A stretch of DNA of 64,000 nucleotides, taken from positions 2,976,001-3,040,000 of the forward strand of contig NW_026515543.1 of NCBI RefSeq assembly GCF_014898815.1, in the 5' to 3' direction. Under the pieces are notes generated by a model that saw only the letters and a program-made list of their open reading frames with translations, had not been told where the DNA came from and searched no databases. The position numbers and the translations under genes are program-made. Origin of the DNA: Panonychus citri (lineage: Eukaryota; Arthropoda; Arachnida; Trombidiformes; Tetranychidae). Shown one piece after another: positions 1 to 13,900 of the stretch. Positions within the stretch are counted from its first letter, which is position 1. Each line of letters begins with the position of its first letter.

Positions 1-705
1 AATAACAAAACACACGAATGAGAGAGAGAGAGAGAGAGAGAGGATTGAACATTGATCAGTATTCTATTAAAAATCCAAAAAAAGAAACAATTTAAAAACT
101 TGATTAGATAACATATACATCATACGTTAATCGAAAAGAGAGAAAATTAAATTGTGATCGAATTTGTTGATACCATTTATCAAAATTTGATTAACAATTT
201 ACCTGAAGAAGAAAAAAACACAAATAATTAGGTAAAAATCAGTTAATCAGGAGAAAAGAAACAAGAAAAAAAAACTAATTCCTTTTTCGAAATTTGTTTT
301 TTCTTGTGTTTTTCTCTCTCTCTCTCTTCAAACTAAAGCTTGATAATCTTTTAAGGGTAAGATGATGATGAGAATGATGACGAAAAAGAAAGATGATAAA
401 AGAAAGAGCAGGTGAAGATAGAAAGAGAAAAAGAAAGAGAAGACAAGGGAGAAAAGGAAAAACCTTCAGAAGGGAGAGAATTGAAGAGAAGAAGCAAGTT
501 TTGAGTAACTTGGTTTAGTTTCTATTTAGATGTTGATAAGTTCACGTTTATCTTTTTCTCTTTTTCTCTTTCTACCTTTTGTTTATCATTATCAACGGTT
601 TTTTCTTTGGTATCTCTTGATTAGTGTTTCTTTTAATTAAGTTAATCAAACGATTTCTATTGTTTCTTTTTTACTTTTTACCACATAGATTTTACATCGA
701 TCACA
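1..705 (+). other. Presumed 5' UTR / promoter of the navigator-like gene
   Basis: No convincing coding sequence. The stretch starts with a (GA)n run at about 20-42 and has further purine-rich (360-500) and CT-rich (305-330, 550-570) tracts, as seen in other 5' leaders of this window such as that of the repo-like gene. No TATA box was recognised. The exact transcription start cannot be placed and may lie outside the window. Confidence 0.4.
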
Positions 706-3700
706 ATGGCTCTTTACTGTACATTACCTCGTGGCGGTGGATCTTATTACCATTCATCGATTCATTCACCATCAGAATCAGGATCAGGATCATCACCATC
801 ATCTTCCTCTTCAACAATAACAAGTGATTCATCTTCCATATTAACAAGACAAGGAACAATTGGAAGCAATTATAATCATTCAATTAATCCAAGATATCAA
901 CATCTACAATCAATTAAAACAATGTTTAACAATATTAATTCAATCCAACAACAACAACAACAGGGAACCTCATCATCATCATCTCACCATAATAATGAAA
1001 ATTTAAACAGTGAGGATAAGAAAAGTTTAATTAATACAAACAATCATTGTGTTAATTATCAAGATTATCAACAACAATATAATCAAAAAATTGGTGATGT
1101 TTCATCAATACCAAGTTTGAAAAATTACCAACCAATTGAATCACCAGTTACACCTGGATTATCAAGTCCTCAAGGTAACCAGTTTAATCAATTGGTGGGT
1201 TTGTCCAATAGTTTAAATATTTATAACAATAATATTAATGACAGTAGTTATAATGTAAATACTAACACAGGTAACAACAGTACCATGAACTCAAATCAAC
1301 AACAACAACAACGTCAATCATTACAATTAACTTTACCCCGACCTCCACCAGAGCCCCCACAGCGGATTTATTATGGATTAAACAACTTTGATGATCTCAA
1401 ACAAATCCGTCGTAATAGTATAACCTCCCTATTTGATGATCCACCAACACCCAATTTTTATGGTGATGAAGATTCAGCTTACGATTCAACCAGTAATGAA
1501 TCTCTGCGATTAACAGTTAAAGAGTTATCGAAACGATCAAATAGTAAAAAATATTTCACTCTACCAACCAAATTGGGACGAAGATTAAGAAAATCAAGTT
1601 GCCCTGAATTTAATAAAGATCATCATCAAAATAATATCAACAACAACAATCAAGGTAATAATAATAATACTGGAACTCTCAGTTCAACACCGAGTCCTGT
1701 ATCGGATTGTTCACCATCGCCTAAATTGATCTTTAACGGACCAACCTTTCCTCCTTCTGTATCATCATCTAAACCAACTTTATTAACCTCCTCCTCAATA
1801 TCCTCATCATCTTCATCACCAACATCCTCAATTTCCCCACCATCAATAGTATCATCATCATTATCATCTTCTCCTTCTTCCTCTTCAACATCTGACGTCT
1901 CAGTGTCATCAACAGTTTTACCACCATCATCATCATCATCATCAGCATCTCTGGTAACCGAAATGTCTTATTCATCTCCACAGCAACTACTTCATAATCA
2001 TCATGTTGAAAATTGTGTTAACAATCAAAATAATTATCAACCATCATCATCATCAACATCAACACCAACAAGTGAAACAATTAATTCATCAACACCAATA
2101 ATACCATCACCAAGTGCCAATGAAAATGTCTGCCACTGTTGTTATCTACTTGGTTGTCATACTAATCAAAATTCAACCATAACTCAATCAAATACTGCCC
2201 ATTATCAACAACATGGCCGAGTTAATCCTGGTGGAGTCGGAATTAATAATACCAATAATATTCCATCAACAGGTCAACCGTCAACCTTGGAAACACTTTG
2301 GGAGGAACCATCTTCCGGTCATGAGGTTAGTCTTTATCCTTTTTCTCTTCCTTTTCTCTCTCTCTTTCATCCAAACCCGAAAAAGCTTCTAACTTGAAAA
2401 AAGAGAAAAAAACACAATAACCTTCTTCTTAACTGATTCTTACCTTTTCCTTTCAAAACACTGTCCTCGTCAATCAAATCCCTTTGAGTTTACAGGTAAA
2501 CAACAATAACCATTAACAGAAACCAACTTTTCCTACTCTTGTGTTTATATTTGAAGCCTTTTTCCATTACAACCTAACCTTATCCCTCCCTCCCTTCAAC
2601 CTTGCAGATCATATTTTTTACACTTATCCAAATATACTGTGTGTTTGTTACTCACCTGAAATGAACTCTTGAAAGTTTGATGCTCACAAACGATACAAGT
2701 AAACGTTTTTCGGTTATGCTAATGTAATCAGCTAACCATTTTCATCCTCTTAGTCGTCGTCCATCTTGTTAAGACATGATACTCAAATAATAGCTGAAAG
2801 TAAAAGTTTACCCTGGGTGTGGACTTTCATTCAACTCAAAGTATCAGAAACAATCAATTTCAGTTGAGAGAGTAGATGTTAGTGACGCGAAGATGAAGTA
2901 AAGCTTATCCAATGGTGATTATAATGTTGATAAACGCCCTTTATTAATCTCTCTCAAATGATGCTTATCCTTCCTCTCTCTCTCTCTCTCTCTCAATCTG
3001 ATCTTAATTACAAATGTTTCATGTCATATTAATATTATTTAATAATCTTAATTATCTTTATTAACTTTTGATCCTCTCTTGTTGATCATAATTAACATAA
3101 CATGATACGAATTTCATGATCTTTTCAGCCTGTGGCAAATTTTTACTTTTTTCTATTTTTTTTTCTATTTATCTCTCTCCCTCTCTCTCTAACTCTGTTT
3201 GTTTTCATTTCTTCATTTGTTGATGTAAACAAAAACCATCATTGACTTGAACATATTACATGTTGAAAGGTTTCAACAGGGAAAAATTAGTATTACATTT
3301 GAAAGCAATTACCATTCAATGTCCAAGGCTACGATATTTTGCTTATTGATTACTTCTTGATTTTTTTTTCTTCTACAATCAATTAACATAATCCATCGTT
3401 TTAATTGTAACCAGACAATGTTATTGAATTGCAATGAACACAAACACATTATGTAAGTTGTTGTTTATCTGTTGAAAAGTGAAACTGTAACTTTCCCAAT
3501 TGCCCTTGGTCCAATTATATCTCAAGTAATATGTTACAATAACAATGAGAAGATGATGATAAATGAATACGAATGATGAATAGAAGGAAAAAGTCAAAGA
3601 TATTGAATGAACACATATACTTAATGTTGATTACCTTGTTTCTTTTTCTTTATTCTAAATGATAATGATGGACAGCATCATTTACAACCTTCTTCTTTTC

Positions 3701-4947
3701 TCTCATTGTTATATCTCTTACCTGAATTTTAATTCCGTTATCCCTTTCAACTTGCAAATAATAATAATATTGTCTTGATGGTAATATACACTTTCCCAAA
3801 GACATAATCAATTCTGGTTGATTGTCTACTCACTCATTATTATGATTATGTTTCCTTGAGACTTTTTATCTCTTATACTTGATGGTTTAGATGGTCAATG
3901 AATTTTCTGGGCTACTCGTACATGGTCATTGCATATTAATCATTAATTTTATGTCTACTTTTGTTGTTATTACTGCACGATCAATAGTATATTCATCAGT
4001 GTGTAAATGCTAATGATAAATTGTATGTTTTCTTGTTAACAGAGGCAACAAACGCTATCATAATATTACTTGATCCTTTATTTTTCTTTTTCTCTATCCA
4101 CCCTTAAGGGTCAAGACACATTTTCATTGTTGGCCTGGTTTCGGGTTAAAGGTTAACTTGGAACCCAGAAAAAAAAGCAAATATTAAAAAGTTGAAGGAG
4201 GAATAAACTTTTTCCTTTTTTTCTGTAGCTTAACCAATTGGTAATTGTTGATGATCATGGATGATAATAACAATAACAATTTTACAGTTTCTCCCTCTTT
4301 TTTATGCTTCATCATCATCATCCTGTGTTTCCTCATCCTCATCATCTTGTTGATTTTAAAATTATCTTTTACACTTTGACCTCAGAGTTTTTCTCTATCC
4401 AATTCCAAATGAACCCCGAACCGGTCTTGAAAATGATGAGCCTTGTATTTGTTGGTGATCACGAAAGCAAAGAGGTTCTGAACAGGTTAACATTACCTTT
4501 TTTCCTAAATTTATAATAGAGACGATGATGATTAAGGTAATAATGTTAATTGTAATAACAGAATAAAAAATATAAATTTAATCTGATCAGGTTTTTTTTT
4601 CATAGTAAATTGATATTAAATTCATAAATGAAGATTAGGTAGATAAGGTTAATCTGAAAGTCAGATTTTCTCTCCATCATCTGAATCATTATATTTTTGT
4701 TACTTTTCTGTTTCTCTTTTTTGTTTGCCTTCTTACACTTTCATGATGTATATTCCGAAGATGATTATGAGGATGATGAACATGGTGATGAAGATGAAAA
4801 GTTTGGGTAATAAGTTTCACTTGAGTTTTGAGTCTCTTCCTGTGTTATCATCATTGGTTATTTTTGGTTTTAAAATGTTTCCATAGATTCATAGTTATGA
4901 GAATAATGTTGATACTGTAAATGATGATGAATATGATAATAATGATC

Positions 4948-4991
<44 letters not shown>

Positions 4992-7900
4992 ATCATCTAT
5001 GGTTATCATTTATTGCTTTTTATTCAAGCAAAAAAAGATGTTTTCAACAGTTTACATTGTTTATCCTCATCCTTTTTCTGCTGTTGTTGTTATATCATTC
5101 TGAGAGGACCTACAGGGTTTGATGATGTTGTTGTTTCTCTTGTTGATAATCAAACTGAACTGGTTTCAAGTTTTTACTGTTAACCCGAAACCAAAGGCCA
5201 TTCTAGGTCTCTTCTTATTCTGTTGCTTGGATTAGCACATCTTTTGTGCTTCCTTTAACCGGATATTTTAAGCAACTTTGGTTACTTTAATTTGAGTAGA
5301 AAAATAAAGGAACAGGAAGAAAGGATGATGTAGTATGAAAATACACATGAAGATATTTACATACATTAAGATTATTTTGGGTTTTTAACTTGCGAAAAAG
5401 AAAAAGAAAAGTCTTGTTTCTGTTGGCGTTCGCAAGGCGAATTATCATCATTTGCACCTTCTTTTCCATCTGAAAGCTTTTGTTTCATCTTCTAAATAGC
5501 ATCTCACTAAAGTTCTCTGATCCTCTGTTTTATTATTGTTACCTTATGTTGCTCCATCTTCTCTCGTGTCAAAGGCATAATCATTTCGATGCCAAAATTT
5601 GTGCCTCCGCTGTTTTTGAGGAACCATTTTCTCCATCTCCCTGTGTCATTGCCCATTAAGGAAGACGAAACATTTTAAGTAGGAAGACGATAATGAAGAA
5701 AACAAAGAAAGAGTCAGAAAGAAACATCAATATAAATCATTTGCAAATTAATTCTATTAGATTGATGATGATGATTGGAATCAATTTTTTCTTCTCCAGA
5801 GTTGACAAATAAACTCTTTTCTTCCTTGTGGTTCCAATGTTGATCATTTGGGTAACATGTTATCCAAATTGTCATTTACTATTGAAGTTAAGGTCAATCT
5901 TGTGTAAAACATTTGACCCGTAATTGAGTTGACCATTTTCATTGACAATTGATTTTGATTTATTATCGGTTTTTTTTTCTGTTATCAATTTCTTGCATTT
6001 TCAATATGAAAATCAATTGTATCTTATTTACTGTTGGTGTTTACTTGTAATACTTTCACTTGATGGATTAACAAACAACTCTAACTAAATGTAAAGACTC
6101 AAGTAAATAGTTTTCATTGTTTTTAATATGCTCAATGAAATGTAATTTTTTTCCTGCAACAATTTAGTCTCAATCATCATGATAATCATGATGAATTTGT
6201 GACATATGTGTGAGAAATCAGATTGATTCAATTGTAACTTTCAATTTCAATTGAAACTTTACTCTATTTGTATTCAATTCACTTTCTCTCTTGTTTGGTT
6301 TAGTTATTAAATTATCATCGACTATTAGTAAATTGTTGTAATTTTTTTTTCTCATAAACTATTGTTACAATTGGAACTTTTTTTTCACTTATTCTCTATA
6401 CGCTTAGCTAACGTTTGGACAATTAATTTTTTTTATTGCATCAACGTTGATTCAATTGCAATTAACAACAATTTTAACTATGGGAACAGTAAAATCTACT
6501 TTAATTGTAGAACCATGATTCCGGCGGTTGTAAGATTAATTGTTATCATTATTGATAGCAATTAATGGTTAAGATATATATTTTTTTTTTCTTCCACATT
6601 TATAAGATCAATTAATTTGTTTTTGGGTTTAATGTTTACATTTTGACTTAATGAAAATTATGTTATAATTAAGCCTTGATTATAATATACTAATCTTTAC
6701 TTGAAGATATTAAATGGATCTGAAAATTACATCATGATAATCATTGACATGAAGACAGCAAGATTATCATGAATTGTAATCATTATTTTTATCATTATTT
6801 CATTACTATTATCTTGATGATCTTCATCCAATTGAGGCCATAACATGTAGATTCTTAATATACAAGTTAAGGCCATTTAATTGTAACAATCACAATCAAC
6901 AAGTGAACAACAATGAGAACCTGTAAGTTGATTGTTGGAGTGAAAAATGTAGTATAAAAGAAAAGGTTTGATGATAAATTAACTAAGTAACTAAATAGAG
7001 CAAGACTAAGAAAAGAGTGAAGATGAAAATGAAGATGAAGATGAAGATCACATGAAGATGCCTGAAAAACAGGAAAAAAAATAAGTCTCATCATATTGAG
7101 AATTTGATTAAATTGTGTTTCCGTAACTTAAAACGATCAACAGTTTATGATATTTAATTTGTTTCACTTAATCAAGTGTACATGATGATAATCGCCATGC
7201 TCATCATTTGTACCAAATTCATGAAACTCCCTCATCAGTTGCCTTCTAATTAGCATGATAATCTTGACGATGAAAAGAGTTAACTTTGATTAACGATGAT
7301 GATGGTTACCGTTTTTCTTAATTGTGATAATGATTATAATTACAAGAATAAGTAATCACTTTTTTTTTGGTAATGTTGTTTAGTAATTGAAACAAAAAGT
7401 AAATTAGTTTAGTATATTTCCAACCAATTTCTCAATTAACTGAGCATTGGGTTTTCCTACTCACTGTTTGTGAGCTCATGTTGATAATTTACCTAAAAAA
7501 ATTGTATTGTTTCAGTTTTTGAGATGTAACTGTTAACTGTTGATTGCTGATTCTAATTAAAATAAAATTGGTTTGTTTTCAATTGATTGTTTGAAAAATT
7601 GATGCAAATTAATCTGTCCTTGTAGTTTATTGGTTAATTTTGTTTGATTAACTTAATTGTGACTATGTTGATGTCTTGATCTTGATTCCGTAGACAGATT
7701 TCAATTGAATTTGATTTATATTTGACATAATTTAATTTAACTTAATTCACTTTGACTTAAGGTGATTTACTCATTTAATATAATCTATTTTAATATACTC
7801 TTTATAAGGTCCATTAACTTTCATCTTGTATCAAATCTTATTGATGACTATTACTATGATGAGTATGATGATGAAGATGATTGTTAACTGATGATATTAA

Positions 7901-10900
7901 TCAACGGTTGATTGAATAAGAAGAGGATAATGATGATGATGCTGATGATGATAATAAAAGATGAAGGAGGGAATGGGAAGAAATAAACAAAAATGAATGA
8001 GAAATTGAGTTTTTTTCTTCTTCTTTCTTTCCTATTATCATTCTTATGGAACTTATTTCCTGTTTATGAATTACTATTAGATATTGGGTTAGGTTGATGA
8101 TGAAAAAACCGAACTACTTTCATCAATAATAATAATAAAGATGAAAGAGTTGATTGCTGATGATGATGAGGATGAGGATAAGTATGTTAAGGTAAACCGG
8201 ATACTGTTGTCCATCATCATCATCATGACTAACTTATCTTGAAACTGTTTACTTTATTCATGAGGATCTTTATTGAATCAATCAATACTGATAACGGATA
8301 TTGTTGACTCATTGATAACTAAAGGTAACAAATTGATATCGATATTTAAAAGCAAATTGAAAATTGTTAGATTACTTGATTAATTGAATATTTCTCAATT
8401 GATTTAGCAAATCTTTTCATTATTAATTTAATAAATACAATCTCATGGTCAATTTATACATTTTACTACCTTGAATGAACATGATAAGTTAATTTTAATA
8501 CACATTACAATTGTTGATTAGATTAATTGTTATTAGTGTTTCTGTTTCATGCTTTTCATCAACAATTTCATCTCCTTGATCATAATTTGTCCTAATTAAT
8601 TGATTTTTTTTCTGTTTAGTGTCTATCTTATAGATAACCTTGGATAATTGAAAAGTTCTGAGATGTTGAATCTTTTGCTACACAAAATTAGTTAATATTT
8701 AGTATCTTCTCAAGGTTATCCCTTAATCGTTTGTTATGTTAATCTTGATTGAGAGAGCGTGTTACATTAATAATAGATATCTTGATTACGATTTAGATAA
8801 TTGTGGTTTGGATTAAGGAGATAATTGTGGAAATCTGTTCAATCAACAATCAGTTGGAACTTTTTTTTTCTTAAATTGTTAGGAAATTGTTTTTTTCTCC
8901 TTTACAATGTCACCTTTTTTTCATGAACTTTGATTCTTGATTCTTTTAATTGTAATTAAGTTCAATCACCTTAATTTGTGATTATCATGAAAAGGGAAAA
9001 CTTTTTCCTGCGTGGTAACATCTCTTTGAATATTAATAGTGATATTCATCTCTTCAGTTGATGAAATTAAGGATGGTGATGATGTTGACTTGAAATTGTT
9101 AATTATGATGATGAGAAAAATGAATTTTTAATTATTCTACTGTCAAATTGACAATGACACTGTTATAATGATCACTGGTCATTCCAATTGGTCAAGTTTT
9201 CATTTACTCTTGATATAATTTAACTTTCTATTAATACATTTAATCATTTTTTAAACTGACCATAATCACTTTGTGTAACAATTAACTGTTTATGTGTGTG
9301 AACCGTTGTGAGGCTACAGCAATTAGTTGATTGTTGTGATTATTTTTAAATGGTATCCAATTTTTTATTTCTTACTTTAACACTATTGACCTTTGAAACA
9401 AGCATTTTTTGGTTAATCTTTGATACACTTGAAAAAAAAAACTAAATGGTTACTCCACTCAATCATTGTTATCTGTTAATTGTGATGATTAAGTTAATTT
9501 TTTGCAACTGATTTGATGATTTGCTATTGTTTTCTTGTCAATTGACATCATTTAATCAATCAAAATCAACTTTTATCCACCGTTCATCAGCCATATTGAT
9601 TAATTGTACTGTTAATGTGTAGACATTATGATTATTTAGTTGATCAATCTGGTTAATCTCACTTAACCATTTATCTTTAATCTCATCTTTTTGACCCGTT
9701 TTCACAAGTTATCATCATGTTTATCTAATAGCTAACAGCTAGAATCGTTTAGATTAACAAATTGATGAAGATGATGATGATGATAATACATGATGTTTAA
9801 ACCAATAGGAACAAAAAAATAGTGTTCATATAATAAGTTTCTGTATATTAATAATTGATGATGAGGATGAGGATGCTGATGCTGATGATGATGGATGAAT
9901 TTCTTACGATTAAATGAAATATAACCTTGAAATTTTTTGATTAATTTGATGTTTTTAATCTTGCGAAAGAAAATCTTAATCTGCTAACCCAAACATGTTA
10001 TCATAAACAAAACTGATGAGGATGAGAAATGTATCTTATTCAATGAGAATAACAGTTTACATTGAAACTGGTCATTTAAATTATTATCATTATAATTTAA
10101 GTATTTCTCTCTTTTACTTTGATTAACTGTTGATTGTTTGTGTTTCTTATTGTTATGAAGATGAATTTTTTTGTTGTTAAATGATTAACTGATTTAACTT
10201 TGAACTTTTATATGTATCTTGATTATAGCTAATCGTTTAATCCCAACTTGAATAATAAGCTTTGTCCAATTTTTTCAAACAATTAACAATTGAATTTAGA
10301 AAATTTTGATTAAATTTGTTGATACATTTGTTATTGTTATTGTGGTTGATTGAAAACTATATTTAAATTGTTGATAGTAAGTTTATTATATGCTATCAAT
10401 TTGAATCCTTATTGTCAACAATTAACTTTGTACCGGACAAGAAAAGCAACTTATAATTGCAGTGTAAAAAACGAGTAGGTTGTTTGCTTTCATTTTGTAA
10501 CTAAATTAATATCATAATCTTAATCTTGATCATCTTATTATCATGATTATTTAACTAATATCCGTTTCAGTCTAATTATTAGCTCTCTCTCTCTCTCTCT
10601 TTGTTGATATTGACTTGATAGGAACAACAATGACCCACAATAAACCCACATGAGAATCAACAATTGATGCTGATCACACACTCAATTATCATGATATTCA
10701 CCATCATCAGTGTATCTTTCAAAGATTCATCTTTTTTTTTGAAAGGTTTAACCGTTCATTGTGATGATAGTATTGAATCAGATGGAATACTATTAATAAT
10801 AGTCTATGAATGAATGTTATAAAAAGAAAGTCTATTGAAAGACTGTCCATCTTCATCATGATTTCAATGAAAATGTTTTGTTGATTTGCTCTTGCTAATG

Positions 10901-13900
10901 ATAACTTGGTTCACTCAATTGTGTGTGAGTGGGTTTTTAGTTAACATATAATGAGAAAATAATAACAAAAAAATGATACAACATTTTGATATAACTCAGA
11001 CAAGATTGTTGAATTTTTACTTATCTCATATATGAATCAAGATTAATTGTTGTTCGCTGGTTAATATTGGGGTTTGATGTTAATTTACAATTAAGGTGAA
11101 TATACCTAAAGGCAAAAGAGATATTGTAGTAGAAAAAAAGTAAAATGAAGGAAAAGTGAAGGTAGAGAAAGAGAAGTGACCAGTCCACACGACTTGTTAT
11201 CACCGACAATTGATCCATATAACAGACAACTGACCAATCAACATATGCTTTTATGGTTCCATCTGATTGTAGGTCTAACTACAAGCAACTGTTTTATTTT
11301 TACTGTACAAGGGCAAAAAGTACAATCTGCTTTATATGAGAGTAAATCTTAGCCTAGACTTGAGCCCAAGTTCCTCTCACGCTTGAAAATGAAGCTCTCA
11401 AGTTGATGTTGTGAAAAAAAACCAGCTCACTGAGGAAATATAAGCACATAGAAGGAAGAGAAACCCAGACAGGGGAGGTAATGAAGATGAGAGAGAATAA
11501 AGAGCGAGAGAGCGAGATGAGCACGTTGATCGCGTGCCACCAGGTTTTAGACCTTTTAAAATTGGGTTTCCATTATTGATGGAGGTCATTGTAAGATGAT
11601 GATTATTGATTGGTAACCAGCTTGACCACAAGAAGTTTAAACTTTTAAGTGTTTTAAAGATGGTCAATGGATCAAAGTGTTGGCTTTAGACTTCCTTTAA
11701 TAATCATCTCTAATCTAGAGACTTTGATTGTATTGGATCCTCATCCTCATCCTTATTATTATTATTATTTAACTTTTGAAGTTACAATCATTACAATATA
11801 TTAACTTTGATCAATCTGATTGATGTTTATCATCATTTGACCTTAAAAAAAGCATCAAAGGTAAGAGTTTGTTGACAATGGGCGTTGATTGTTGTATTAT
11901 TTTAGATGAGTTTTATTTTTTTGGCTTTACTTACATTTAAGATTCACTTTGATGAGATTATTGATTATTCAATATGATTATTGATAAATTGAAGGTGAAT
12001 TTGATGATGAACTTGACTTGATTAAGTTAATCATGTTTCACCTTTCTCTCATGAAATATATTATTTTGGGTTCTGAAAACCTGAATAGTTTAGTTTCTCA
12101 TTTGCAGGTAATGAACTTAATTTGAAATGATTAGTATTACTGATAATATTTACATTAGTGTCACCATTTTTAATATGCTGATTTTTTGTTAAATTAAGTT
12201 AATTTCTCAAGCAAATTTTATATCTTTATTTCTTGATTATTTAAATGTTGATCAACGATTGAACTGATTAGATAAAAGGTGGAAATTTAAATCTTAATTG
12301 AAAAGCATTTGATTAACAAATCCTGTTAATCGCTTTTAATTGCGTGTCCATTAGATATCAATTCTGAATTGAGTTTTACTTTACACACTTAATTGTTATT
12401 ATTATTTACAGTATTTAATTATCTCTTAATAGTAACTGTTTTAATACTAATCTCATCATCTTATTCACATTTATTTATTTATTATCATTTTTTGATTAAC
12501 ATTGCAATTGATTTTAATTAATTCGTGGGAAAAACTATCATTAAACTGATATTTGTTATTAAAACTAATTGTTACTATCATTATCAAAGTCAATTGTCAT
12601 GGTAATTTTTTTTTACCAACAATCAATTGTCATTTAATTTCAATACTAAATTATGTTGTTAATGATTAAGGTTGTTGTCAAAAATTCAATCAAGTTGAAC
12701 CTTTTTTTTTGTTGATTATCTTAACTAGTTAGTTAATTGTAGCTGTTGGTCAAGCTTGTTGATTGTTTACTTAATTGATTATAATCAACTTGAGTGAGTG
12801 GGACACATTTGACAAGACCTACTGACCAATATAATAATAATAACTTTGATTACAATTATATTGAAGGTTTATTATTAACTATATAATTTTTTGTTCATTC
12901 AGCTGATCTAACTGGTCAGTATCAATTGAATTGATAATAATATATTTTTTTTTATCATTTTCTTATTGTTACTTGTAAACAACAACCACAACATTTACCG
13001 TTAACTTTGAAGTGTTTATTGTGATTAACATTTAATGCTTCTGATTCGTGTTGTTTAACATTAATAATAGTATTTGCAATTTGTTTTTCCCTTTGATTTT
13101 TAATCACTTTGCTTTGCTATCTAATTTAAATCAAATTTAACTGCAACAATCAACAATCAACAGTTGGTTGATTAAAATTAAACCTTTTTAAGGTAAAAAA
13201 AACATCATCTAGTTTAAAGTTTACTTTAAACATTTTGTATGTGTGTAGGCCTGATAACAATTTAATAACTAATTGTGATAATAATAATGGTAATAAGTTA
13301 ATGGTTCATTGACTTTCCTGTTCACAGTCGATGGATTAACTGAATTAAGATTAACAATTTAGTACTAATAATTGACTTTTTTTCTCATTACTTTTTCTAA
13401 ATTGTTATTATAAAAATCGACATTATCAAAGGGTAAATTAATCAACTTCCTACTATTAATTGAATCTAAACAATAATAATAATCTTAAAATGATTAATTG
13501 TGAAAAGATTTAGATTTTATTAAAGATAATCAACTGAAAATCTACGCTGTTCTAATTACAATTGATTTGCATTTAATGCAAATGAATTGTTTTCCATTGT
13601 TTTTAATTAAAAACTACAAAATATTGTGATCATGATGATGATTAAAACTATTATTTGTTTTTTTGTTGAAATAATCGTTGTTGTTGTTATATTACTTTCT
13701 CGTTGATTGTTAACAGTCTATAAAACAATTGAGTAGATTGTTAAAAGTATTAACTGAAGATTATCATGATGTTGTTGATTGTTCAGGTAAACTGGTTGTT
13801 GAACAATTTACAATAAATTTAAATGGCGACACAATAATGATAAATAGGAAACCCTGTGATTAGTTACATCACCCAGTTCTTAAAGTAATCAACGAGGCAT

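Noticed and set aside
1769..1981. Minus-strand open frame opposite exon 1 of the navigator-like gene
   Set aside because: Met/Leu-rich shadow of Ser/Asn codon repeats (TCA, ATC) on the plus strand.
11398..11667. 89-residue open frame on the minus strand in the large intron
   Set aside because: Low-complexity Ser/Leu composition, no recognisable domain, and AT-rich surroundings; most likely chance.
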